From the NCBI RefSeq assembly GCF_039541815.1, contig NZ_BAABGY010000011.1:310001-374000 (forward strand): a stretch of DNA of 64,000 bases, given 5' to 3'. This stretch comes from Flavisolibacter amylovorans (GTDB lineage Bacteria > Bacteroidota > Bacteroidia > Chitinophagales > Chitinophagaceae). Numbering within the stretch: the first letter of the stretch is position 1; every line of letters starts with the position of its first letter. The notes beneath the pieces are model-generated. The model was not told the origin of the DNA. It did no database searches and saw only the letters and a program-made list of their open reading frames with translations. Below are positions 17,910-28,300 of the stretch, piece by piece. A program made the translations under genes and the position numbers.

Positions 17910-20900
17910 ATGGCTACCAGGACCCAATTACAAACTGTACTACAAAAGCCTTACGATACTATCCTTTTCGGTAAGGACGTATTAAGTCCCGTTTTCGGTT
18001 CGCTTTTTACCCTAAGCAGCATCCCCATTGCGGCGTCCGTGCAACCAAACAAGTCGGAAAGCGCAATTATCCGATCGGTTTCCATTTACGGCGCTATCAA
18101 CTTGGAAGACGGAACAGAAATCACTTGCTATGAAATTTACCTGCAACCGTCCGTTCGTATCGAGCACAACAGGGTGGCCATTCAGCATTATGTGCGAAAG
18201 CTGCTAACAGCAGGACAAATTGCTCTGGTCAATTTTATTCCATGTTCCGACGCGAAAGGTAGGGCAATTGGAAGGCAGGTGTGGCGCCTTACACTCATCG
18301 CAAAAGACAGTGAGCTAACCGAAGAAGGCATCAAAGAAAAAACTACCCACGCCAAGCGATACACTTACCTATTAGGCCCGTCGGAATCGGGCAAAACAGC
18401 AGCAGAACGATTAGAAGCCCTCAGTATCGAAAAGCGCATCACCTTTCAGAGCTTGGTAAAGGCTTTCTCTGTAGAAACGCTTAGTGATGCTTTTTTTGAC
18501 GAATACACACTGCATTACGAGAAGTTCTGCACTTATCTGCAGGCGTCCGACTTCCGGCGATCGGTTTTCAACATATCCCTTTCGCTTGGAGCAACTGCCG
18601 AGGAAAAGGACAAAGCCTATAAGCCTATACGGGATTTTGTAAAAAAGCTTCTCGGCCGAATAGTGTTTCTTTACTTCGTGCAGAAGAAAGGCTGGTTGGG
18701 TGCCACCGATACAACGTATAAGGATGGGCTGCGCGACTTTATCAAACGGCTATTTAAGCAATCGGGTGGCGATGAAACTTTTTATAATAATTGGCTGACG
18801 AAGCTTTTTTTCGACACGCTAAACAAGGAGCGAACCGATGATACCTTTACCATGCCTGATGGCGAAAAGCGAAAAGTGCCCTTCTTGAACGGTGGCCTGT
18901 TTGACAAAGAAGACTACGATGAACGCATCCTGACTTTTCCAGCAAAATTGTTTCACCATGCCGATTTTGAAGATGTTATCCTCACTGAAAAGAATGGCAA
19001 TCATGCCAGAGGCTTTTTTGACTTTTTGGATTCGTTCAACTTTACCGTGCATGAAGACAGCCCTGACGACCAAACCGTAGCTGTCGATCCCGAAATGCTG
19101 GGCCATATTTTTGAAAACCTACTGGAAGACAACAAAGACAAAGGCGCCTTTTATACGCCCAAGGAGATCGTGCACTACATGTGCCAGGAAAGCTTGATAG
19201 AGTACCTGACTACTCATCTGAGCAAAGAATATATTGTATACCGTGAGCTTGGCAATGCACAGGTAGAGCTTTATGGCGACGACACCAAGGCGGGGCAACT
19301 TAAGCTGGTGGAAAGCCTCGGTGATAAGGCTTTGAACCGGGACGACGTGGCCTACATGGTAAAACAAAAAGACATCAGCGGCCTAACCAAAGCACAAGTG
19401 AAAACAATTGACTACCTGCTGGACATTGTAAAGATTTGCGACCCTGCGATCGGCTCTGGTGCTTTCCCAATGGGTCTATTGCAGGAGATACACGCATTAA
19501 AAGAAGTGATTGCCTTTGAGCTTAAGCAACCTTGGAAACCAGCCGATGTAAAAGAAGCCATTATTCAAAACAGCATTTACGGCGTGGACATTGAAAAGGG
19601 AGCTGTGGATATTGCCCGTCTGCGCTTTTGGTTAAGCCTTGTGGTGGATGAAGAAACACCACGTCCCCTACCTAACCTCGATTACAAGATTGTGGTAGGA
19701 GACAGCTTAATGAGCAAGTTTGAGGGGGAGATAATTGAAATTGATTGGGAGCGGAAGAGCAGCGTTGGGAAGGCGAATGAGTATGTGCAGAACATTCAAA
19801 GGCTGTTAAAGGAAATTGCTGAAAAGCAGGAAACGTTTTTCAGGACGGATAAAAAGGAAAAAAAGAAGAAACTACAAGCCGAAATACGGAACCTAAAACT
19901 GGATTTGCTGATTAATCAACTTTCGTTTAATAAGGAGCGTTTTTTAACGAACAATGCGGTACGTGGCGGCTTTGTACCTACTGCAAGCGATTTGCGATAC
20001 AATGCAGAATTAAAGGAGAAAAAGAAAGATTTCGATAGGCATATCAACCAATTACAAAAGTTGAAGCAACATAAAGAAGAACCATTTGAACATTTTGATT
20101 GGAAGTTGGATTTTCCAGAGGTGCTTAATCCCTATCTGATTACTGAAGAAAAGCAGCGGGGATTCGATATTGTTATTGGGAATCCGCCCTACTTAAATTT
20201 CAAAATGTATTCTACAGACGATAAAGAGATATATAGGCAGCTATACCCAGAAGTATTTGATGGCAAAGCAGATATTTATTACTATTTCTTTAATAAATCA
20301 TGTGAGCTCACTAAATATCATGGAATAACAACATTAATTACCTCCAGATATTGGATAGAAGCGGAGTATGCCAAAAAGCTGAGGAGATTTCTATCAGCTA
20401 AAACAATGCTTAAGGAAATTATTGACTTCAAAAATGTTACTGTATTCGATGGGATTGGCATTAAGACTTGCATTACAAGTTTTTTGAAAACACCAAACTG
20501 TCTTAGTCATTTTCATTATCGATTTCATCCAGGAAAAAAAATAGATTACATAGACTTGAATGAATATGTTTCGAATACTATTTCGGCAGAGAACATTACA
20601 AGTAAAGACTCATGGAATCTGACAGATGAAGCATCAACTGACATTCTCAAATTAATCGAGAACGAAACCATTGCTCTGAATGAAATTGCAAATTGCAAAC
20701 AAGGTATTGTTACCGGTCTTGATAAAGCATTTATTACGACTGAAAACGAATTTAAAAACCTACCAAAAGAAATAGTCAAGCCTTGGTTAAAAGTTGGTGA
20801 TATACATAAATATTCAATTCGGCTTGTTGAAAAAAGGGAATTGGTTTACACTAAACTAATTGATTCTATTGAGGACTACCCACAACTTGAACAAAGGCTT

Positions 20901-21608
20901 TTGCCGTTTAAACTGAAGCTATCCAATAGACGTGAAGCAAAAAATGGCAAAATCCGATGGTTCGATTTACAATGGCCTCGTGAACAAGAACTTTTTGAAT
21001 CAGAAAAATTGATTTGCAGGTTCAAGGCATCTGAAAATATATTTTGCTATGATTCTAAAGGCTTTTATTCAAGTGCAGATACAACAGTAGTGTCTTTAAA
21101 TTCCATTGGAAAGAAAAGGTTTGGGACCAAGTTTTTGTTAGCATTATTAAATTCGAAAGTATTGTCATTTTACTTTAAGTCGTACGGTAAATTGATGGAC
21201 TACCGATATGAATATTACCCTGGTCCGGTCGGAAGACTCCGAATAAAGAACTCACCTAAGCAAAAGCTATTTAGCACAATTGTCGACTACATAGTGTTTC
21301 TAAAAAGAGGAGACTTACTAATTACGTCAAATCCGCTTATGCCTGCATATTTTGAGCAAATTATTGACGGCATGGTTTACGAATTGTATTTTCCAGAATT
21401 AATTAAGAGAAGCAATCGAGAAATCATTGAACATTTAGGCGAGTTGCCGGAGTTTGCCGATAGAATGAGCGATGAACAGAAAATGAAAATCTGCAAAATG
21501 GTGTTCAATCGCCTCAACGACCGTGACCACCAAGTGCGGACGAATTTGTTTTACATGAGCTCCATACCTGAGATTGCAATCATAGAAGGTAAACATGAGA
21601 ATAACTGA
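17910..21608 (+). CDS. Eco57I/DrmMI-like N6-adenine DNA methylase
   Basis: 1232 residues. AdoMet-binding motif I is DPAIGSGAF from residue 511, and the catalytic NPPY is at 758-761, so this is a gamma-type N6-adenine methyltransferase. Upstream is the conserved block MLGHIFENLLEDNKDKGAFY followed by TPKEIVHYM, seen in type IIG, PglX and DrmMI proteins. The C-terminal 350 residues look like a target recognition domain (KYYPG-type, WFDLQWPREQELF). The N-terminal 170 residues may contain a nuclease, but I cannot find a clean PD-(D/E)xK motif. It lies 104 bases after the helicase gene and overlaps the ATPase gene by 14 bases. It probably marks self DNA in a restriction-like system with the helicase. 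Confidence 0.88.
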   Translation: MATRTQLQTVLQKPYDTILFGKDVLSPVFGSLFTLSSIPIAASVQPNKSESAIIRSVSIYGAINLEDGTEITCYEIYLQPSVRIEHNRVAIQHYVRKLLTAGQIALVNFIPCSDAKGRAIGRQVWRLTLIAKDSELTEEGIKEKTTHAKRYTYLLGPSESGKTAAERLEALSIEKRITFQSLVKAFSVETLSDAFFDEYTLHYEKFCTYLQASDFRRSVFNISLSLGATAEEKDKAYKPIRDFVKKLLGRIVFLYFVQKKGWLGATDTTYKDGLRDFIKRLFKQSGGDETFYNNWLTKLFFDTLNKERTDDTFTMPDGEKRKVPFLNGGLFDKEDYDERILTFPAKLFHHADFEDVILTEKNGNHARGFFDFLDSFNFTVHEDSPDDQTVAVDPEMLGHIFENLLEDNKDKGAFYTPKEIVHYMCQESLIEYLTTHLSKEYIVYRELGNAQVELYGDDTKAGQLKLVESLGDKALNRDDVAYMVKQKDISGLTKAQVKTIDYLLDIVKICDPAIGSGAFPMGLLQEIHALKEVIAFELKQPWKPADVKEAIIQNSIYGVDIEKGAVDIARLRFWLSLVVDEETPRPLPNLDYKIVVGDSLMSKFEGEIIEIDWERKSSVGKANEYVQNIQRLLKEIAEKQETFFRTDKKEKKKKLQAEIRNLKLDLLINQLSFNKERFLTNNAVRGGFVPTASDLRYNAELKEKKKDFDRHINQLQKLKQHKEEPFEHFDWKLDFPEVLNPYLITEEKQRGFDIVIGNPPYLNFKMYSTDDKEIYRQLYPEVFDGKADIYYYFFNKSCELTKYHGITTLITSRYWIEAEYAKKLRRFLSAKTMLKEIIDFKNVTVFDGIGIKTCITSFLKTPNCLSHFHYRFHPGKKIDYIDLNEYVSNTISAENITSKDSWNLTDEASTDILKLIENETIALNEIANCKQGIVTGLDKAFITTENEFKNLPKEIVKPWLKVGDIHKYSIRLVEKRELVYTKLIDSIEDYPQLEQRLLPFKLKLSNRREAKNGKIRWFDLQWPREQELFESEKLICRFKASENIFCYDSKGFYSSADTTVVSLNSIGKKRFGTKFLLALLNSKVLSFYFKSYGKLMDYRYEYYPGPVGRLRIKNSPKQKLFSTIVDYIVFLKRGDLLITSNPLMPAYFEQIIDGMVYELYFPELIKRSNREIIEHLGELPEFADRMSDEQKMKICKMVFNRLNDRDHQVRTNLFYMSSIPEIAIIEGKHENN

Positions 21609-23199
21609 CATCAAATTAACCAACTACCGGGCTTTCTATGGTGAGCACCATATCTGTCTAGATAAAGACGGTAAAAACCTAATGCTTTACGGTGAAAACG
21701 GCAGTGGAAAAAGTTCCCTTTTCACCGCCATGAAAGATTTTTTTTCCGCGTCGGTAAAAAAACTGCCAGAATTAGAAGAAAATATCTTTGTTCCTGCATC
21801 CAAAAAGAACTCCGTCAAGATTGAATTAACGTTAAAAGAAAATCCAAGCTCTTCTAAAAGCATCCTGTTTGAGCTGAACGCTTTACAAAAAGAAATAGTT
21901 AGCGACGATAAAATCCTCATTTCGGATGCTAATAAAATAAAAGGCTTTTTTGATTACCGCAGCTTACTAAGAACTCATCTTGGACACGCCGAAAGCGTGG
22001 ATTTATTCAGTCTCCTCCTAGGAAACTTCGCATATAATAGTAACAAAGAATATAAGTTAGTTGACCAAGGAATACTGTATCATTCCGTAAACAGATTCTC
22101 AACCAGAGAGATAGGGAGAGAGTGGGAAGTAATTGTTGGCGATACCTTCAACAAAATGCAAACAGCCCGCCAAAAGGATTCAACGAAAAACTACCTAAAA
22201 GACAAATTTAGTCCGGGCTTGAAGGAAATTTTGCAGTCTATCGAGAGCGACACAAACACATTTCTTAACACTTTTGGGATAGGCCTGAATGTCAAGTTGG
22301 ATTTTGATAAAGTGGGATATGTGGGCAGAAGACATTTAAATGGCGCCGTTATCCAACTCAAGATTGATTTTTTCACAAAGCATATCCCTAAACACCAGAA
22401 CTTCCTCAACGAAGCACGATTAACCGCCTTGGCTATCAGTTTATATTTGGCTTCGATTAAAGTAAATCCTACTAAGGGAGCCTTGAAGATTTTAGTACTG
22501 GATGATTTGCTCATTGGTCTTGATATGAGTAACCGGCTGCCCTTGCTGGAAATCCTGAGAAAACATTTCGTAGATGTCAAACCTGATGATCGGTTCCAAA
22601 TCATCATGACTACCTATGACAAGGTTTGGTACGAATTAGTGAAAAGCTATTTTGGTGCAGAGCAGTGGAAATTTGTTGAGGTATACTCGAAGTTTTTAAA
22701 AGAAGATGATTTCGAGATTCCTATTATCAAGCACGACAACGGTTATTTAGAAAAAGCAAAGAAATATCTTGCCGATAAAGACTTTAAGGCATCAGCCGTT
22801 TACATTAGAACAGAGTTTGAACGGCTGGTTAAAACTATTTGTGACAAGCAGCGGATACCGGTATCGTACAAAAAGAACCAAAAAGAAGTCACAAGTGATG
22901 ATTTCTGGGCTGCCATTGAATCTCAAACTGATTTGGACCCGGAACTGATAAAAGAAGTAAAAGTTCATCGGGGTGTTGTGATGAACCCCTTTAGTCATTA
23001 CGACCTTGAAAAGCCTGAGTTTGAGAAAGAACTTAGGGACACGATAGGCGCCATTGAAAAACTGAAAGCCGCATCGGGTAACATAAAAAAAGACCGGTCT
23101 ATTGATAGGCTAGAAAAAGATATTGCCAAATTGAATATGGATATGGCGGCAAAAGATAAAATAATCGAAGAACTAAGGAACAAACTGAAAGCTATATGA
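21595..23199 (+). CDS. RecF/SMC-like ATP-binding protein of the restriction-like operon
   Basis: 534 residues. It begins MRITDIKLTNYRAFYGEH, typical of RecF-like AAA proteins, with Walker A GENGSGKS at 33-40. A Walker B-like LKILVLDDLLIGLD lies near residues 296-310 and MTTYDKVWYEL follows. The C-terminal third (YLADKDFKASAVYIRTEFER) is like the region found in HEPN-like or DUF-type ends of such ATPases. The last 50 residues form a coiled coil (RLEKDIAKLNMDMAAKDKII). The 14-base overlap with the methylase gene indicates translational coupling. It probably acts as an ATP-driven sensor or clamp for the helicase-methylase pair. The start choice is firm because of the first beta strand. Confidence 0.85.
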   Translation: MRITDIKLTNYRAFYGEHHICLDKDGKNLMLYGENGSGKSSLFTAMKDFFSASVKKLPELEENIFVPASKKNSVKIELTLKENPSSSKSILFELNALQKEIVSDDKILISDANKIKGFFDYRSLLRTHLGHAESVDLFSLLLGNFAYNSNKEYKLVDQGILYHSVNRFSTREIGREWEVIVGDTFNKMQTARQKDSTKNYLKDKFSPGLKEILQSIESDTNTFLNTFGIGLNVKLDFDKVGYVGRRHLNGAVIQLKIDFFTKHIPKHQNFLNEARLTALAISLYLASIKVNPTKGALKILVLDDLLIGLDMSNRLPLLEILRKHFVDVKPDDRFQIIMTTYDKVWYELVKSYFGAEQWKFVEVYSKFLKEDDFEIPIIKHDNGYLEKAKKYLADKDFKASAVYIRTEFERLVKTICDKQRIPVSYKKNQKEVTSDDFWAAIESQTDLDPELIKEVKVHRGVVMNPFSHYDLEKPEFEKELRDTIGAIEKLKAASGNIKKDRSIDRLEKDIAKLNMDMAAKDKIIEELRNKLKAI

Positions 23200-23276
23200 C
23201 CAAACAGATTTATGCAAGAAGCAGTAGTTCCTCTGAAATCTAAAAACATCTTTCAACTTTCCTAACTATTTTCCAG

Positions 23277-24179
23277 GTGCCGAACCATCGGCATATTGTG
23301 GACCAACCATTCGAAGTTCATAAAATCTACAAACGCTCACTGATTCACGATCAGTATGGCGGCAATCGGCAGGGTGGCATAGCCGCTTCAGCTCGCTTTC
23401 CTTATATCTTTATTTTTTCGGGAAAGTCCGGGCATCAACACGGCTATAAAGACCAATGGGAGAACCGGGATGTATTCTCCTATACCGGCGAAGGGCAGCA
23501 GTCCGATATGCAGTTTATAAAAGGGAACCTGGCGCTGCGTGACCATATGAAAGGCGGGAAACGCATTTTCCTGTTTACCGAAGCCCCTCTCCGCAGCCAT
23601 GTTATGTTTGAAACTGAGGTCGAATTGCGCGAGTTTGACTTTTTCATTGCTCCTGATCGGGATGGGACGGACAGGACCGCGATCAAATTCTTTTTTCAGC
23701 GGGTTGGTAAGCAGCTTGAGTACCCTAAAGATCTTTCCGCAGCCAGCTATGCAGCCGAGTACGATGCGGCCTTAGACTGGAATAAGCCCAATGAAACCGA
23801 GCGTAAGGGCCTGGTGACCTCAAGGGTGGGACAAGGTGCGTACCGGAAAAGCATATTATATCGGTGGGAGTTTCGATGTGCCGTGACGGGCTATAATAAA
23901 AAGGACATTTTGATAGCATCACATATCGTTCCTTGGAACGAAGCTTCCAATGACCAACGCCTCGACGTAAACAATGGCATCTTGCTATCGCCGAATTATG
24001 ACGCACTATTCGACCGACACCTAATAAGTTTTGAAGACTCGGGGAAAATCATTCTTTCAGAACCGTTACTCCGAACAAACTATGAAGAGCTCGGGATTAC
24101 AGGGAGTGAGCGAGTAAAAGCCTTTTCCAAGGGAAATCTTGACTACTTGTGCTTGCATCGACACAAGCTGCAGGTCTGA
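23277..24179 (+). CDS. HNH endonuclease with N-terminal SRA-like modification-reader domain
   Basis: 300 residues from a GTG start; no earlier ATG is in frame. The N-terminal 150 residues (GGNRQGGIAAS, PYIFIFSGKSGHQHGYKDQW, YTGEGQQSDMQFIKGN) resemble the SRA-type domain of ScoMcrA-like type IV enzymes, which read modified cytosine. The C-terminus is an HNH nuclease with CAVTG, ASHIVPW, NNGILLSPNYDALFDRHLI. It would therefore cut foreign DNA with modified bases. It lies 78 bases after the RecF-like ATPase on the same strand and may be its distal operon gene. The end faces the next HNH gene, convergent with 61 bases between. The reader assignment is from remembered family patterns. Confidence 0.8.
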   Translation: MPNHRHIVDQPFEVHKIYKRSLIHDQYGGNRQGGIAASARFPYIFIFSGKSGHQHGYKDQWENRDVFSYTGEGQQSDMQFIKGNLALRDHMKGGKRIFLFTEAPLRSHVMFETEVELREFDFFIAPDRDGTDRTAIKFFFQRVGKQLEYPKDLSAASYAAEYDAALDWNKPNETERKGLVTSRVGQGAYRKSILYRWEFRCAVTGYNKKDILIASHIVPWNEASNDQRLDVNNGILLSPNYDALFDRHLISFEDSGKIILSEPLLRTNYEELGITGSERVKAFSKGNLDYLCLHRHKLQV

Positions 24180-24240
24180 GTGTCGATCGTTTCTTTTGAT
24201 GCCACTGGAACACCGGCATGGTCGGGTCCTAATTCTGTGA

Positions 24241-25239
24241 TTAAACGAACCCGAATTTCTGTCGGTGTAGCTCAAGCTTGCTCTGGGCCGGCCAATACTT
24301 CTGATCGCTTGGGAGTAAAAGCCGCCTTCCTACAAATGGTCGGATCAGGTAGTCGGCCTGTGCTTCTGTAAAAGAAGTTGCTATAACTTTAAAATTAGCA
24401 TCTATCGAGATCAATCCTCTGTCAAAGGCGCGATGGAGATTGGGGCAAAGTGCAATGCCGTTGGAAATATGATCGTCGCCGCTCTCAGCAAACGGAATGA
24501 TGTGGCAAGCATCAATCATCTGCAGCTGCCGGTCGGCGATGACGCGCATACCGCTGATGCCACAAGCGTAATTATAGACACGCGGAACTTCCTTTTTAAA
24601 AATACTGCCCCGGATATAGGTGATCTCTTCGTCGTTTACTTCCAATAGGGACGGTAATGGCGAAAGGGTATTATCCAAGACCTGCGCTGTGATTACCTCA
24701 TAGAGTCCATTGGCAGTTCGGACGCTATGTATGTTCGGAAACCATCTTTGAAAGAGCGCACCTTTCAGCTTTTGTCGACTTTCCCTTTGAAGCAACAGTT
24801 CAAAAAGGTCATCGTTAAAACAAGCATGATCCACCACTTCCTTTAAATGCGCGAAGCTTTTAATCGAAGCAGAGGATGTGAGTAAGATCTCCCTACCCGG
24901 TTTTGTTTTGAGGTGCCAGAAAGCTTTCTTTCTGTTCGGGCCCTGGAGATGGAAAAAGGGTAGGGCAAAGTTGGCGGTGAATTTCGGGTAGTGCACCAAT
25001 TGGTGCCAGAGGTCTTTGAAACGGGCTACCAGTTCGGGAGTGATGTAGATTTTGTTATCGGTGATTTCGCCTTTTTCAATCCCTTCCAGGATTGCTATTA
25101 GCAAGATGGGTTTGTGTGGCGCAGGCTGGCCAGCTACTATGGCAACTTTAAGGTGGGTGAAGGCATGCAGGTAGTAGGAAAGTGCCTGGCGGTCAATGCT
25201 GGCAGCAATCTGTGGCATGTTAATCCGAAAGGTGTTCAT
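24241..25239 (-). CDS. HNH endonuclease with a sulfur-binding-like N-terminal domain
   Basis: 332 residues. The region about 30-110 (GQPAPHKPILLIAILEGIEKG, then ALPFFHLQG and AFWHLKTKPG) matches the pattern of DNA sulfur-binding domains, in ScoMcrA-type enzymes that recognise phosphorothioate DNA. The C-terminus is an HNH nuclease: YACGISGMRV, IDACHIIPFAESGDDH, SNGIALCPNLHRAFDRGLISI. This predicts a type IV enzyme that cuts phosphorothioate-modified DNA, but the same reader domain is also found in proteins with unknown specificity. It is divergent in kind from the HNH at 23277: the reader differs while the nuclease is similar. It lies 129 bases after the helicase-fusion gene on the same strand, and may be co-transcribed. 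Confidence 0.82.
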   Translation of the reverse strand: MNTFRINMPQIAASIDRQALSYYLHAFTHLKVAIVAGQPAPHKPILLIAILEGIEKGEITDNKIYITPELVARFKDLWHQLVHYPKFTANFALPFFHLQGPNRKKAFWHLKTKPGREILLTSSASIKSFAHLKEVVDHACFNDDLFELLLQRESRQKLKGALFQRWFPNIHSVRTANGLYEVITAQVLDNTLSPLPSLLEVNDEEITYIRGSIFKKEVPRVYNYACGISGMRVIADRQLQMIDACHIIPFAESGDDHISNGIALCPNLHRAFDRGLISIDANFKVIATSFTEAQADYLIRPFVGRRLLLPSDQKYWPAQSKLELHRQKFGFV

Positions 25240-25368
25240 GATTCCGAGATTTGAAGGTAACTCCCAAACTTCAGATCAAGATTTGTCACTAAGATTGGTT
25301 TCGAACCAAATAGCTAGTTCATAGGGAGCAATCTGAATAGATGGTTCGAGCAGCTACAACGTATGTAC

Positions 25369-28300
25369 TTAGAGTGATTTTTCAAAGCGCACCTCAGGGA
25401 AGAAGATCAATGTCTCTTCAGTTGCTTCCTGCCCCTTCCAATAGGCCATAAACAAAACCCGCGCGCTATCGAGTCGATAGCCCCGACTTTGCCATTCGTC
25501 AATTTTTGTAGTAAAAGACGCTGAAAATCGTAGCACCGTAATGCCGCGGGAGTTATGCAGTTCATTGCCGTAGATCGAAAGCTCGTCGCCGCAATGCAAG
25601 GCGTGGATGGCATCCTGCCTCCTTGAGAAGAAGCTGAGGAATACATCGTGGTAATTGAGTAGATACGATACGACCTCGGGGCCTGGGTAAGATGCTTGGT
25701 CTTGCAGATAGGCGACTCCTTCGCCGGCGAATGATTGGAGATAATCGGCCCGATAATGTACCGAAAGCTCGTTCTTCGCCCGCGTCATAGCCACATACAG
25801 AAGTCGCTTTTTCTCTTCTTCGTCCGGTGTAAATTTTTGAAGCGCTATTAGCACTTTGTCAAATTCCCGTCCCTTTGCTTTATGAATGGTAGAGACGTAA
25901 ACGATGTTTTGCTCAATCTGAACAAAATCTTCCCACTTTGATTCTTTGAGAAACAGCTGCCAGTCGCTTTTGTACCTTCTGTCGGGATGAAGCAGCTCAA
26001 ATTCGTCAATGACGGCCAACATTCGTTCGAGCTGTATGCTGCGAGCAAATTTTGCTCTTAGGTCAGCTTTAGCTGCCAGCCAATCGTCCGGTAGTATGGT
26101 ATAGTTGTCGTTACTGTTCAAAACAGTGTCTGAGAAATGACGCAGCTCGCGCAGGTCGTTCAACGCAATTTTGTCGGCACTTTGAATGAGTCTTGTCGGG
26201 ATTCCTTGTGCGGCGAGATAGCCGGCTATGATTTCGGCTTCCTTGTTCTCGAATGTAAGTACGCAGGTTGTTCCGTCTTTCCCCGCTTTCAACTCTTTCG
26301 TTAGCGGAACCACCAGCGATCCGGAACTATGCTTCGTGATGCGTATCTGTCCCGGCTCTTTCCTCACGGCCACGATTGGAAGCTCTTTTAATCGGTGCTG
26401 GAGCTGTGCGGCCCATTGATTGGCTACAGAGACGATTTCAGCGCAACTGCGGTAGTTCTCCACCAGATCAAACTTGAAGGCTCCATTGCTCAGAAACCGC
26501 TGCATGAACTCAGACCCTGCCTTCCGAAATCCATAGATACTCTGATCATCATCACCAACTAAAAGAACGCGGATGTCTTCATTCTGGGCGATAATGGCTT
26601 GCAGCAGCTCGTATTCCTCCGCATTCATATCCTGCGCTTCGTCTACCACCAGAATTGCTTTGGTGATGCGGCTTTGTTCTACTTCTCCCGCCAGGATACG
26701 TTCGGTGGCCGCCCGGATAACACCTTCGGATTCAGCCAGGTTGCCATTGCGACCTAAAAGATCGAAACAGTAGGAGTGGAAGGTTTTGATCTCCACGTGA
26801 TGTGCGTCTTTTCCAATGAGGGCGACCAGGCGTTTTTTGAATTCGGAAGCAGCTGCACGCGAAAAGGTGAGCATCAGCATCTGTTCGTAGCGAACATCTT
26901 CGGTAAGCAAGATGGAGGCGAGCTTATGCACCAAAACACGCGTCTTGCCGCTTCCAGGCCCTGCCACCACCACAATTTGTTGCTGATCGCGCTCTTTGAT
27001 GATGGCCAGCTGCGCAGGCGAAAGTTGGCCAAAGAGCGTTTCAAAGCGGGCCGGGGTCATGGTTCGTTTGAGATCTTCCGCTCGTCCGCGGAAGTATTTG
27101 CGTAGAAACGCATCATAAGGCAGCCTGAAATAGTCATTCGTAAAGGTCAGCGCCTCTTCATAATTCTCCAGCATTCTCCGTGCATACTCGCCCACTATAT
27201 GGATCTGGTGCGCTTTATTCTTATAATGCTCGGCGAGCTTGGCGTATTGAGCAAGGCCGTATTTGACAGCGTTATTTGGCTCAATCCTTTCCAGGCGTAT
27301 ACGCTGATAACTTACCAGGAAGCCGCCTTCTATTTTGAGGGCTTCGATTCTGGTGAGATAGAAGAGGGTGTCTTCTATGTCCTCGATGGTAGGCTCAGTG
27401 CCAAAGAGCCCTGCTTCTCGCAAAAGGGCCTCTTTGAGTTCTAACACTGAGAATTCAACCAGCACGTCTGCACTTCCATCCCCCTCAGCTGCCCGCAGTT
27501 CTGCAGCTTTTTCAAAAAGGATGTTCAAGATGGTACCGGCCATTTCATGACGCCGCTCCATTTTTCGTCGCCACTGCTCCTGATCATGTTCCATCAAAAT
27601 CGTTACGTAGTGGCTTGTCCCTTCCGAACTGCGTTTGCGGATAAAATTTCGTACGGCCCAAAAGTTAAGCAAGGTGCGGACCTGTGCCGGGGCTACATCC
27701 GCGCATCCGGCCTCCGTCGCCACTTCCATCCAGTCTTTGATACTGTAGGTATGTTCTCCGTCTTCGATTAAGCTCACTAGGCAGGTTTCCAGCTGCCGGA
27801 AGCTTTTAAGCACTGCTTGTGCGTTCTTCGATCCATCCTGGCGACGAACAAACGCAGTCAGGTCGCGGGCATCGGCTAGAATTTTTTCTTCACGCAAGAG
27901 GTTGATGATGCGAATTATCTCCTCTTTGCGGATAGCCAGGTGATCAGAGATATAATCAATCCGCGATTCGGCGGCTTCATCCGAGGCTAAGCTCTTGCTT
28001 TTGCTGGAAAACAGCTTTTTCATGATCCGCACAGCAGGCTCCTTGTCTACTTCTTGGATCTTGTCAGACGTTTCAATACGCTGACGGGCCCCCTCCATGT
28101 TTTTCGTTAGAATACTATTTGCAAATACCTGTGGTGCATTCTTTCCCCGTTCTACAAGCTTGGCTTCTTCAAGAGCGGCTATGGCTGTTTTCACGCGGGT
28201 TTCCAAATCGTGAATTCCTTCATCCCATCCAGCCTTCCGGGCGATTTCAAGAGCCGAAAGGCAGATTTTCGGATTCCGGATGCTGGTCAACTGTTTTACG

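Noticed and set aside
14437..24179. A complete DISARM or BREX system
   Set aside because: DrmA, DrmB and DrmC, as well as PglZ and BrxC, are absent; only the helicase-methylase similarity is present.
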